DNA of 64,000 nt, taken from Pseudomonas sp. ADAK13 (GTDB lineage: Bacteria; Pseudomonadota; Gammaproteobacteria; Pseudomonadales; Pseudomonadaceae). Location of the stretch: the NCBI RefSeq assembly GCF_012935715.1, contig NZ_CP052860.1, positions 3,844,001-3,908,000 of the forward strand, read 5' to 3'. Both the position numbers and the translations under genes were made by a program. The notes beneath the pieces are model-generated. The model was not told where the DNA came from. It saw nothing but the letters and a program-made list of their open reading frames with translations, and made no database searches. Position 1 is the first letter of the stretch, and the number at the start of each line of letters is the position of its first letter. Below are positions 25,165-33,560 of this stretch, piece by piece.

Positions 25165-27264
25165 ATGATGCTTTCTTCCGTCCCGCCAGTCGCTGCGTCA
25201 CTCATCGCCATCACCGAAAATATTTTACATATCGCCCCTGCGTCCAGGGGCTGGAAGGCTGACGCGCCCAGCAATGTAGTATTTTTCCCGCCGACATTAA
25301 CCAAGCAAGCGCTGCTTATGCAGATCGGACTGTTGCGCCCATCAACGATCATAGTCGGTGACCAGCCTATTGATGCAGATGTCATTGACCAATGGCGTGT
25401 ATCCCACCCATTTGGAAACCTCTGTCTGGTCCGCAGAGGGACGAGCCTGGATAAGATTCGATTGGATCTGTGCGCCTCTAACAACATTCAAGTGATCCAT
25501 ACGCCGGGGGTCAACTCGCCGCATGTTGCCGCTTATATTGCACATTGGCTGACCCTGGCCGATGGCTCTCTCCCCGATGATATTTGTGTGCTGGGATACG
25601 GCAATGTTGGAAAAGAACTCGTCAAGTTATTACTTGATCGAAATCCGACTGTTCGGATTAAGGTGTTGGTTCGGCCCGGTCAAGTATCGGACGCTATCGG
25701 CAAAGTCTTTTCCGACACTAAAGTGTCATTTGTCGTGGACTTGCTCGAAGCAGTGAAGGGTGCCGAAGCAGTCGCCTTATGCTTGTCCCTGAATGATGAG
25801 TCTACTCATCGTATTGATCGGGCTCTTATTCAATGTATGCACAGGCAAGCTCGCCTGGTCTGTGTCGCCAAGCCGGATGTCTTCAGCGATGATGCTTTGC
25901 AGGCCCTGGCTACGGCAGAAGGTATCCAACTGGTATTGGACTACGGTCCCAGGACACTGCACGCTTTTCGCAGGCGTACAGAAGCACTCGGCTGTAGTGT
26001 CTACACCTGGTGCAAACCGGCAACGCTTACGACACAGGCGGCAACCACCGAAGCCTGCCATGGCGACCTTGACTATGCCGTCTCTGTTCAACTGAGCCTG
26101 GTAGCCTTGCGCAGCCTTGTCAGGCGCAAACTTGCACATTCATTGATGATCCCCACTCAGCAGGCACATGCCGGTGCACCGCGCGTGTCGATCATCGGCA
26201 GGGGTATCAACGGCCTGCTCCAGGCCGTGATGTCCCGCCTGGCGAATTATCAAGTCATCGTTTACGGAGGAACGCAGGCGCGCGACGGCGCCAGCCATAA
26301 CAGGGTGAACATGCGCCATCTGTCAGCAACGGAGACGACGGCAAAGCCGCTATGCAATGGTTATCTGACGCCCGGAAATCAGTATCTGGCCGTTGAGTGC
26401 AATCGTGCAGGCATTGAGTTGTTTGAAAAGCTCCTCGCCGACAACCCGTCCCTCGCACCATTCGCGCGGTCGCGGATTGTACGAGCGTACGCGGACGACG
26501 CCAGTGGCGTAGAGGCCGCGATCCGCGAACAGTGCGATATCGAAAACAGGCCGTGGCCCAGTGGCAAGCCGGGCAATGAGCTTGCAGAGATCAGCCAGCC
26601 GCAATTCCAGGCAAGTTATGGAATTCCAGGGATCAGCCGGGCTATTGAGGTGTCGGGCTACGATCTGGAGTTTGCTCATCTAATGGATGAATTAGTGGCG
26701 CTTTTGCAGCGCTCCGGGGTTCAGTTCCTGCCCCGGAATTTGAGTCCGGTCCAGATTGCTGACCTGAGCAGAGAACACTTCGTCGTCACGGCCATGGGGG
26801 TAGAGGAACCCGAGGTGTTCGCGATCGTTGGCTGGTTTTTCAAACTGCATGCGGTGGGGAATGAGGGTGTCGAAATGCGCGGACTCAAGCTGCAGTACGA
26901 CCTGCCCATCGGCGTCATGAATTGCCGCTTGGACGGAGACTTTATTCTTGTCTCCGGTGGTCGGGTTCCGCCCGATTCGATGCAGGAACATAAGGAGGAG
27001 GTACTGGCGGCGTGCCTGACGGCTGTGGCTCGGCACTTTCCAGCGTCCTACCGCAGCGCGATCGAAAGTGGCAACTTGCAGGTTATTGAATGTGCCCGGC
27101 CCGGCACCGCAGATGGACTTTCAATCGTTTATTGGTCCGCATACAACCGAATTGTCGCAGGGGCAACTTATGCCGGGGGTACAACCCAGGGATTGGTATG
27201 GGCTTCTTTGGTTCAGGAAGTCATTCAGGCAAGGGCGCCGGCGGTTTCGGTAATGTGGGAATGA
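25165..27264 (+). CDS. Two-domain NAD-/FAD-binding oxidoreductase-like protein, function unknown
   Basis: This 699-residue protein joins two Rossmann-type halves. The N-terminal half (about 1-325) resembles D-2-hydroxyacid dehydrogenases: HTPGVNSPHVAAYIAHWL (112-129), NAD motif GYGNVG (144-149) and a segment CVAKPDVFSDDALQAL (233-248) where the family normally has ARG; the catalytic Arg, Glu and His are not evident. The C-terminal half (about 338-695) resembles DAO-type flavoproteins: IIGRGINGLLQAV with GxGxxG at 345-350, and TYAGGTTQGLVWA (668-680) near the end. There is no signal peptide. GGAG lies nine bases before the ATG. It has no operon partners and uses more A/T third positions than its neighbours. 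I do not recognise a named family for the fusion. Confidence 0.75.
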   Translation: MMLSSVPPVAASLIAITENILHIAPASRGWKADAPSNVVFFPPTLTKQALLMQIGLLRPSTIIVGDQPIDADVIDQWRVSHPFGNLCLVRRGTSLDKIRLDLCASNNIQVIHTPGVNSPHVAAYIAHWLTLADGSLPDDICVLGYGNVGKELVKLLLDRNPTVRIKVLVRPGQVSDAIGKVFSDTKVSFVVDLLEAVKGAEAVALCLSLNDESTHRIDRALIQCMHRQARLVCVAKPDVFSDDALQALATAEGIQLVLDYGPRTLHAFRRRTEALGCSVYTWCKPATLTTQAATTEACHGDLDYAVSVQLSLVALRSLVRRKLAHSLMIPTQQAHAGAPRVSIIGRGINGLLQAVMSRLANYQVIVYGGTQARDGASHNRVNMRHLSATETTAKPLCNGYLTPGNQYLAVECNRAGIELFEKLLADNPSLAPFARSRIVRAYADDASGVEAAIREQCDIENRPWPSGKPGNELAEISQPQFQASYGIPGISRAIEVSGYDLEFAHLMDELVALLQRSGVQFLPRNLSPVQIADLSREHFVVTAMGVEEPEVFAIVGWFFKLHAVGNEGVEMRGLKLQYDLPIGVMNCRLDGDFILVSGGRVPPDSMQEHKEEVLAACLTAVARHFPASYRSAIESGNLQVIECARPGTADGLSIVYWSAYNRIVAGATYAGGTTQGLVWASLVQEVIQARAPAVSVMWE

Positions 27265-27298
27265 AAAAAAACGGGTGCGACATCCGACGTCGCACCCG
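27264..27298 (-). terminator. Rho-independent terminator for the leftward transporter/gbu genes
   Basis: Read on the minus strand, a 10-bp stem (27289-27298 with 27272-27281) is followed by eight T (A run at 27264-27271). It closes the leftward unit that ends at 27327. Confidence 0.9.
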
Positions 27299-27326
27299 CT
27301 GAAGAAAGCTGCTTTCAACTATTCGT

Positions 27327-28709
27327 TCAGATCGCCCGAGCCGCAACAGCCTCCGGACGACGGGACAGCAAGCTCACCACCACAAAACTCACCAGGCCCA
27401 CGCCCAGGCTGTAATAGATCGGGGTATTGGCGTCCAAACCGTCCTTGATCATGAACACCAGCGCCGTCACAAAGCCCAGGGTCATGGAGGTAATCGCCCC
27501 GGAAGTCGTCGCGCGCTTCCAGAAAATCGCCCCGATCAGCGGGATCAGCATGCCGCCCACCAGCAGGTTGTAAGCGAGGGTCAGTGCGCTGATCACATCG
27601 TTCACCACCAGCGCGATACCGAGTACGGCAATCCCCGTCAGCAGGGTAAACAGACGGTTGATCTTCAGGCTCGACTGTTTACCGCCCCGCAGGCGCGGCA
27701 GCAGGTCTTCGGTCAATACGGTGGACGCGGCAAGCAAGCCGGCGCTGGCGGTGGACATCATTGCGGCCAGTGCAGCAGCAATCACCAGGCCACGGATACC
27801 GTCCGGCAGCGAGACTTTGACGATGGCGGCAAACGCATTGTTGACGTTGTCCAGGTCCGGGATCAGTACGTGGGCGGCCATGCCGATCAGCGCACAGGCC
27901 AGGCCGTAGAGGATGCAGTAGAAACCGGCGAAAGTGCCTGCGTACTTGGCGACCTTTTCGTCACGGGCGGTGAACACCCGTTGCCAGATGTCCTGGCCGA
28001 TCAGGATGCCGAAGAAGTAGATCATGAAGTAGGTGATGATGGTGTCCCAGCCAATTTCGGTGAAGCTGAAATTCGACGCGGGCAGCTTCGCCACCAATTC
28101 ATCCCAGCCGCCGACGCGGTACAGGCAGATTGGCAGCAGGATAAACATCAGGCCGACGGTCTTGATCACGAACTGCACGATGTCAGTCAGGGTCAGCGAC
28201 CACATGCCGCCGATGGTCGAGTACACCACCACCACGCCACCGCCCAGCAGCACCGAGATCCAGAACGGCAGGCCGAACAGCACTTGCAGTACGGTGCCGA
28301 TGGCGAGGATCGAGGTCACGCCGATCATCAGCGCGTAAGCCAGCATGATCACCGCACTGGCCTGGCGGGCCATGGGGTTGTAGCGCTTTTCCAGGACCTG
28401 GGTCACGGTGAAGATTTTCAGTTTCAGCAGCGGCTTGGCCAGGAACAGGTTCAGCGCAATGATCCCCGCACCCAGGGCGGCGCACAGCCAGAAACCGGAA
28501 ATGCCATGCACATAACCCAGGCGCACGGTGCCGACGGTGGATGCACCGCCCAGCACGGTGGCCGCCATGGTGCCCATGTACAGCGTCGGGCCCAGGTTGC
28601 GGCCGGCCACCAGGTAGTCTTCATGGGTCTTGGCCCGGCGCATGCCGTAGTAGCCGAGCACCAGCATGCCGGCGGCGTAGATGAGGACGACGAATAGATC
28701 TAAAGCCAT
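27327..28709 (-). CDS. Sodium:solute symporter (SSS family)
   Basis: This 460-residue inner-membrane protein has about thirteen hydrophobic helices and the SSS-family segments AGRNLGPTLYMGTM, GGASTVGTVRLGY and ASAGLLAASTVLTEDL. Its place next to gbuA, an NCS1 permease and a SnoaL-like gene matches PA1418-PA1421 as I recall, so uptake of guanidino or purine-derived compounds is likely but unproven. The start at 28709 is chosen because the longer frame to 28802 runs through a REP arm. Confidence 0.87.
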   Translation of the reverse strand: MALDLFVVLIYAAGMLVLGYYGMRRAKTHEDYLVAGRNLGPTLYMGTMAATVLGGASTVGTVRLGYVHGISGFWLCAALGAGIIALNLFLAKPLLKLKIFTVTQVLEKRYNPMARQASAVIMLAYALMIGVTSILAIGTVLQVLFGLPFWISVLLGGGVVVVYSTIGGMWSLTLTDIVQFVIKTVGLMFILLPICLYRVGGWDELVAKLPASNFSFTEIGWDTIITYFMIYFFGILIGQDIWQRVFTARDEKVAKYAGTFAGFYCILYGLACALIGMAAHVLIPDLDNVNNAFAAIVKVSLPDGIRGLVIAAALAAMMSTASAGLLAASTVLTEDLLPRLRGGKQSSLKINRLFTLLTGIAVLGIALVVNDVISALTLAYNLLVGGMLIPLIGAIFWKRATTSGAITSMTLGFVTALVFMIKDGLDANTPIYYSLGVGLVSFVVVSLLSRRPEAVAARAI

Positions 28710-28757
28710 GACGGCGAGTCTCCGATTATCTTTTTTATGTGGGGCTAAAGGGGGCTG

Positions 28758-28876
28758 TGTGGCGAGGGAGCTTGCTCCCGCTGGGCTGCGCAGCAGCCCC
28801 AATCCATTTCACGCCATTCATCAGGCGGCCTCGCGACTGTTGCGCAGTCGAACGGGAGCAAGCTCCCTCGCCACAG
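28758..28876. repeat. REP pair overlapping the 3' end of the NCS1 gene
   Basis: The arms TGTGGCGAGGGAGCTTGCTC... (28758-28780) and its inverse (28852-28876) are perfect complements around a spacer with two small hairpins (28783-28800, 28835-28849). The right half lies inside the coding frame of the NCS1 permease. Confidence 0.9.
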
Positions 28877-30326
28877 TCGGCCCGTAGACGGAAGCCGGTT
28901 CCGGGAACACGCGAAGCAGCGTCAGGTACACCAGCGAGGCCAGGCCCAGGGTGACCGGCAAGCTGATGTCGATGCCATCGGCGAGGTTGCCCAGCGGCCC
29001 GACAAACTGCCCCGGCAGGTTGACGAAGCACAGGCCCACCAGCGCACTCGGGATCCAGGCCCCCAGGCCGCGCCAGTTCCAGCCGTGGCTGAACCAGTAG
29101 CGCCCGCCGGTTTCACCACGCGTGAACACTTGCAGGTCGTCCGGGCAGTAGTAACCCCGGCGCACGATCAGGCCGATGATCATCATCACCATCCACGGCG
29201 TGGTGCAGGTGATGATCAGCACGGCGAAGGTCGACACGCTCTGCACCAGGTTGGCGGCGAAACGTCCGATAAAGATGAAGGCAATCGACATCACCCCGAT
29301 CAGCAGCGTTGCCTTGACCCGCGACAGCAGCCTTGGGAACACGCTGGACATGTCCAGCCCGGTGCCATACAGCGAGGTGGTGCCGGTGGACATGCCGCCG
29401 ATCACCGCGATCAGGCACACCGGCAGGAAGAACCAGCTCGGCGCCACGGCCAGCAGGCCGCCGACATAGTTGTTGGAGGCGATGTAGTCCGGTGCCTTGA
29501 TCGCCACGATGGTCGCGGTGGCCAGGCCGAACAGGAACGGGATCAGGGTAGCGATCTGCGCGAACACCACCGCCAGCATGATCCGCATCTTCGAGGTTTC
29601 CCGCGGGATGTAGCGCGACCAGTCGCCGAGGAACGCGCCGAAGGAAATCGGGTTGCTCATGGCCACCAGTGCCGCACCGATAAACGCGGCCCAGAAGCCG
29701 GTCTGGCCGAGGGCGACGGTGCCGGCGAAGTGGCTGTCGAAAGCGGGCGCGAAGGCGAAGATGCCCAGCAGGAACAGCAGGCTGGCCGCCCACACCGCGA
29801 TACGGTTGACCCACAGCATGAAGCGAAAGCCGTAGATGCACACCGTCAGCACCAGAATGGCGAACACGCCGTAGGCCAGGCCCAGGGTCAGGTCGGTTTC
29901 CGGCAAGCCCACCAGCCGTTTCGCACCGCCCACCAGCGCATCGCCTGAACTCCACACCGACAGTGAGAAGAACGCGATCGCGGTCAGCAGCGACAGGAAC
30001 GAGCCGACAATCCGCCCGTGCACACCAAAATGCGCACCGGAAGACACCGCGTTATTGGTGCCATTGAGCGGCCCGAACAGGCCCATGGGCGCGAGGATCA
30101 CCGCACCCACCAGCACGCCCAGCACAATCGCCCAGACGCCGGCCTGGAACGACAAGCCAAACAGCACTGGAAAGCTCCCCAGCACGGCGGTGGCGAAGGT
30201 ATTGGCACCGCCGAAAATCAGGCGAAACAAATCCTTCGGCCCGGCGGTACGTTCGTGGTCCGGGATCTGTTCGACGCCGTTGGTTTCTATGTTGCGAATA
30301 CTATTTTCGTTGTTTTTATTATTCAT
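28821..30326 (-). CDS. NCS1/cytosine-permease-family transporter with REP-derived tail
   Basis: This 501-residue permease has twelve hydrophobic helices. Diagnostic segments are IFGGANTFATAVLGSFP at the N terminus and GAFLGDWSRYIPRETSK in the centre, as in codB-like NCS1 proteins. It corresponds to PA1419 by position and probably imports a purine or guanidino compound used with gbuA. The last 18 or so residues (about 484-501) are read from a REP arm (28852-28876) and following DNA, so the native tail has been replaced or extended. It lies 21 bp after the SnoaL-like gene. Confidence 0.85.
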   Translation of the reverse strand: MNNKNNENSIRNIETNGVEQIPDHERTAGPKDLFRLIFGGANTFATAVLGSFPVLFGLSFQAGVWAIVLGVLVGAVILAPMGLFGPLNGTNNAVSSGAHFGVHGRIVGSFLSLLTAIAFFSLSVWSSGDALVGGAKRLVGLPETDLTLGLAYGVFAILVLTVCIYGFRFMLWVNRIAVWAASLLFLLGIFAFAPAFDSHFAGTVALGQTGFWAAFIGAALVAMSNPISFGAFLGDWSRYIPRETSKMRIMLAVVFAQIATLIPFLFGLATATIVAIKAPDYIASNNYVGGLLAVAPSWFFLPVCLIAVIGGMSTGTTSLYGTGLDMSSVFPRLLSRVKATLLIGVMSIAFIFIGRFAANLVQSVSTFAVLIITCTTPWMVMMIIGLIVRRGYYCPDDLQVFTRGETGGRYWFSHGWNWRGLGAWIPSALVGLCFVNLPGQFVGPLGNLADGIDISLPVTLGLASLVYLTLLRVFPEPASVYGPTVARELAPVRLRNSREAA

Positions 30327-30347
30327 GATCAGCTCCGATCACATTGG

Positions 30348-30773
30348 CTAAGGGGGCGGCAGCCCTTCCGGCATAGCGGACAAATGTTCGTGACAGGCCA
30401 GCCACAGGCCTTCTTTTTGTTGTGTGCGATCACCTTGCCGTTTGAAGACAATGGTCTCGCGTTCCTGGCTAAAGAATTGCTCCCCGTTCATGCGCAGCTC
30501 GGTGGCCACGTCATGCACAAATACCGCGATGTCACCTTGCAGGCTGACGAATGCGTTGCTTGAGGTGCAGGACAGCACCTCAAATCCCTCGTCCCGGCGC
30601 CAGCTGTCCCACAACACCTGGTAGGCGTCGCGACTCAGCAGCGGCTGGGGGAGGGTGTAGAACACGAAGCTGGCGTCGGCGCTGAACGCACCGAAGTAAG
30701 CCTCGCGGTCATTGCGGGCGAAGGCCGACACCAGGTCGGCCGCGGCTTTTAACACCTCGGCCTGGTCGCTCAT
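30348..30773 (-). CDS. SnoaL-like (NTF2-fold) protein coupled to gbuA
   Basis: This 141-residue protein has the NTF2/SnoaL fold pattern: an N-terminal helix pair (LKAAADLVSAFARNDREAYF), FSADASFVFYT and a sheet ending ETIVFKRQGD...LWLACHEHLSA. The fold serves as small hydrolase, isomerase or binding protein. Its ATG overlaps the gbuA stop by one base (TGATG), which implies translational coupling, and it stands in the PA1420 position. It may process or bind a guanidino intermediate; this is inference. Confidence 0.8.
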   Translation of the reverse strand: MSDQAEVLKAAADLVSAFARNDREAYFGAFSADASFVFYTLPQPLLSRDAYQVLWDSWRRDEGFEVLSCTSSNAFVSLQGDIAVFVHDVATELRMNGEQFFSQERETIVFKRQGDRTQQKEGLWLACHEHLSAMPEGLPPP

Positions 30774-31723
30774 CAGCGGTGCGCCACGCCAGGCAGTACG
30801 CAGAGCATTTCGTACAGCAGGTTGGCGCCCAGCAGCGAGGTGTTGCCGGTGGTGTCGTACGGCGGCGAAACTTCTACCAGATCGCAACCAATCAAATCCA
30901 GGCCTTGGCAGCCGCGGATGATTTCAATCGCCTGGATCGTGGTCAAGCCACCGATTTCCGGGGTGCCGGTGCCAGGTGCCCAGGCCGGGTCGATGCCGTC
31001 GATGTCGAAGCTCAGGTACACCGGACCGCCGCCGACTTTCTCGCGCACTTCGGCCATCAAGGGTGCCAGCGAGTGGTGCCAGCATTCTTCGGCCTGGACC
31101 ACACGGAAACCCTGCTTGCGGCTCCAGTTGAAGTCTTCGGCGGTATAGCCCTGGGCGCGCAGGCCGATTTGAACAACGCGGTCGCAATCCAGCAGGCCTT
31201 CTTCCACCGCGCGGCGGAAGGTGGTGCCGTGGGCGATTTTCTCGCCGAACATATGGTCGTTGACGTCAGCGTGGGCATCAATGTGCACCAGCCCGACCTT
31301 GCCGTGTTTCTTGTGGATCGCCCGCAGGATCGGCAGGGTGATGGTGTGGTCACCGCCCAGGGTCATCGGGATTACGTTGTGTTCGAGGATCTCGTCGTAG
31401 GCTTCTTCGATGATGCGCACGGCGTCCAGCAGGTTGAAGGTGTTGATCGCCACGTCGCCGATGTCGGCAACCGACAGCGAGTCAAACGGTGCAGCACCGG
31501 TAGCCATGTTGTAAGGGCGGATCATCACCGATTCGGCGCGGATTTCCCGAGGCCCGAAACGGGTGCCGGCACGCAGGGAGGTGCCGATGTCCAGGGGCAC
31601 GCCGACGAAGGCGGCATCCAGGCCCTTGGCCGATTGCAAATGGGGAAGACGCATCATGGTGGCGATGCCGGCGAAGCGCGGCATTTCGTTGCCGCCCAGT
31701 GGTTGGTGGAAAATCTTGTCCAC
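30773..31723 (-). CDS. gbuA: Guanidinobutyrase (agmatinase/ureohydrolase family)
   Basis: This 316-residue ureohydrolase should cleave 4-guanidinobutyrate to 4-aminobutyrate and urea in arginine and agmatine breakdown. The dinuclear manganese ligands are all present: His126, Asp149, His151, Asp153, Asp240 and Asp242 (GGDHT, HIDAHADVNDH, SFDIDGIDP). The sequence is very close to P. aeruginosa GbuA as I remember it. It is divergent from gbuR and heads a unit with the SnoaL-like gene and two transporters. Guanidinopropionase (gpuA) is the alternative, made less likely by the gbuR-like neighbour. Confidence 0.9.
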   Translation of the reverse strand: MDKIFHQPLGGNEMPRFAGIATMMRLPHLQSAKGLDAAFVGVPLDIGTSLRAGTRFGPREIRAESVMIRPYNMATGAAPFDSLSVADIGDVAINTFNLLDAVRIIEEAYDEILEHNVIPMTLGGDHTITLPILRAIHKKHGKVGLVHIDAHADVNDHMFGEKIAHGTTFRRAVEEGLLDCDRVVQIGLRAQGYTAEDFNWSRKQGFRVVQAEECWHHSLAPLMAEVREKVGGGPVYLSFDIDGIDPAWAPGTGTPEIGGLTTIQAIEIIRGCQGLDLIGCDLVEVSPPYDTTGNTSLLGANLLYEMLCVLPGVAHR

Positions 31724-31803
31724 GGGATTGCCTCATCGTTTTGTTTATTAGAAGCCGATTCTGCGAAATGCACGGGAGGGGAAGAATCGGCAGGGGCAAA
31801 TAC

Positions 31804-31827
31804 TTAGTTCAGATTTTTCTAAACTAA
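31804..31827. promoter_or_regulatory. Candidate GbuR operator (inverted repeat)
   Basis: TTAGTT (31804-31809) and AACTAA (31822-31827) form an inverted repeat 12 bases apart, in the AT-rich part of the gbuA-gbuR gap. The T-N11-A kind of spacing suits LysR proteins. Confidence 0.4.
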
Positions 31828-31852
31828 TGGCTGAGGTAAACTCGGCTGCAAC

Positions 31853-31939
31853 TGTAGGAGCTGGCTTGCCAGCGATGCAGGCGCCTCGGTGTAACAGGCG
31901 CACCGAGTGGATTCCATCGCTGGCAAGCCAGCTCCTGCA
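31853..31939. repeat. REP pair in the gbuA-gbuR intergenic region
   Basis: The arms at 31853-31876 and 31916-31939 are near-perfect inverted copies (TAGGAGCTGGCTTGCCAGCGA type) with a 39-bp spacer that also holds a CTCGGTG/CACCGAG stem. It ends 24 bp before the gbuR start. Confidence 0.92.
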
Positions 31940-31963
31940 GGTTTTGTGTTATTTGGAGATCTT

Positions 31964-32857
31964 ATGGCCAACGCCTTGCCCGACCTGAAACTCCTGCGCA
32001 TCTTCGTCAGCGTCGTGCGGCACCAGGGTTTCGCCAACGCCCAGCACGAACTCAACCTGTCGACCTCGGCCATCAGCACCTACATGAGCCAGCTCGAAGC
32101 CGCGTTGGGCCTGGTGCTGTGCCATCGCGGCCGGGGCGGGTTCAGCCTGACCAGCAAGGGCGAGCTGTTCCATCAGGAAACCCTGCGTCTGTTGGGCGAG
32201 CTGGAAGGCTTCGAGCAATATGCCGCCGCACTCAAAGGTGAGTTGCGCGGCACCCTGAAGCTCGGCGTGCTCGACTCCACCGTCAGCGACAAGGCTTTGC
32301 CGTTTGCCGAAGTCATCGGCGCCTACAGCCAGGAGCACCCGGCGGTGCATTTGCATCTGTCGGTGATGAGCCCCTACGAATTGCAGCTTGGGGTACAGGA
32401 CAATCGCCTGGACCTGGCCATCGGCGCCTTCTCCAACCGGATGAGCGGGCTGATCTATATGCCGCTCTACCGCGAACAGCACTGGCTGTATTGCAGCACC
32501 CGCCACCCGTTGTTCAACGAGCGGCGTATCCCTGAACAAGTCATCACCCAGCAGCGCATGGTCGGCCGCGGCTACTGGAGCCAGGCCGAACTGGCGCGCC
32601 ACGGCTTCAAGCACAGCGCCGCCACGGTAGAAAGTATGGAGGCGCAGTTGATCCTGGTGCTGTCCGGCGCCTACATCGGCTACTTGCCGGAGCACTACGC
32701 CCAGGCCTGGGCCGACAAGGGCGACTTGCGGGTGCTGCTGCCGGCGACCTTTGGTTACCAGGCGCCGTTCTCGATGATCATGCGTCGGGGCCGCAGCCGC
32801 GAGCCGTTGATCCAGACGTTCCGCGATTTACTCAAAGCCCAGCTCAACCAGGCCTGA
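31964..32857 (+). CDS. gbuR: LysR-type activator of guanidinobutyrate catabolism
   Basis: This 297-residue LysR protein starts with an HTH in which the usual AA-LN pattern appears as FANAQHELNLSTSAISTYMSQLE (FANAQHELNLSTSAIS, TYMSQLE; about 23-45). It is divergent from gbuA, which matches gbuR (PA1422), the activator of gbuA with 4-guanidinobutyrate in P. aeruginosa. GGAG lies before the ATG at 31964; the longer frame from 31907 passes through a REP arm. The tapT gene starts 6 bp downstream. Confidence 0.85.
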   Translation: MANALPDLKLLRIFVSVVRHQGFANAQHELNLSTSAISTYMSQLEAALGLVLCHRGRGGFSLTSKGELFHQETLRLLGELEGFEQYAAALKGELRGTLKLGVLDSTVSDKALPFAEVIGAYSQEHPAVHLHLSVMSPYELQLGVQDNRLDLAIGAFSNRMSGLIYMPLYREQHWLYCSTRHPLFNERRIPEQVITQQRMVGRGYWSQAELARHGFKHSAATVESMEAQLILVLSGAYIGYLPEHYAQAWADKGDLRVLLPATFGYQAPFSMIMRRGRSREPLIQTFRDLLKAQLNQA

Positions 32858-32863
32858 AAACCC

Positions 32864-33460
32864 ATGTCCAGACCCCAATGTTCCCGCTGCCTGCGGCCCA
32901 CCACCCATTGCCTGTGCGCGCTGATCCCGAGCCTGGAGAGCCGCACCCGCGTGTTGCTGTTGCAGCATCCGAGTGAGGTCAATCATGCATTGAACACCGC
33001 GCGCTTGGCGGCCCTCGGACTGGTGAATGCGCAGTTAATAGTGGGAGAGGTATTTGAGGATTTGCAGGCGCTGTTGAATCCGCCGGGTTATCAGGCGCGG
33101 CTGTTATTCCCTGCCGAGGACGCGCAACCGCTGCAGGCCTACACGCCATCCGACGAACCGTTGCTGCTGGTAGTGCCGGACGGGACCTGGCGCAAGGCGC
33201 GCAAGCTGCTGCACCTCAATCCCTTGTTGGCGGCGTTGCCTCGGGTGACGCTGGCAGAAGGTGCCGTGTCCCGGTATCGACTGCGCAAGGCGCCGGGGCC
33301 CGGGGCTTTGTCGACGGTGGAAGCCATCGTGCAGGCATTGCAGGTGCTTGAAGCGCCCACTTCATTTGAGCCGCTGTTGAAACCATTCGAGGCGTTGATC
33401 GAAGGGCAAATTGCCGCGATGGGCGACGAAGTGTTCCAGAGAAACCACGGCCCGGCCTGA
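32864..33460 (+). CDS. tapT: DTW-domain tRNA-uridine aminocarboxypropyltransferase
   Basis: This 198-residue DTW-domain protein has an N-terminal zinc-ribbon-like cluster (CSRCLRPTTHCLC) and the family motif D-x-T-W in VVPDGTWRKARKL, followed by RYRLRKAPGPGALSTVEA, where S-adenosylmethionine binds. E. coli TapT/YfiP makes acp3U47 in tRNA. The identity as DTW protein is strong; the exact tRNA target is inferred. It begins 6 bp after gbuR. Confidence 0.85.
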   Translation: MSRPQCSRCLRPTTHCLCALIPSLESRTRVLLLQHPSEVNHALNTARLAALGLVNAQLIVGEVFEDLQALLNPPGYQARLLFPAEDAQPLQAYTPSDEPLLLVVPDGTWRKARKLLHLNPLLAALPRVTLAEGAVSRYRLRKAPGPGALSTVEAIVQALQVLEAPTSFEPLLKPFEALIEGQIAAMGDEVFQRNHGPA

Positions 33461-33560
33461 CTTATTCTATTAAGCGATAAGCACCACACTTTGCGTGATA
33501 TGGCCCGCCAGTCTTTCCCGGTATGATAGTCGCCCCCGCAGTCTGGATTGCGAATACGCC

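Noticed and set aside
31907..31963. N-terminal extension of gbuR
   Set aside because: The extra codons (SIAGKPAPAGF) are a translated REP arm; the ATG at 31964 with GGAG is right.
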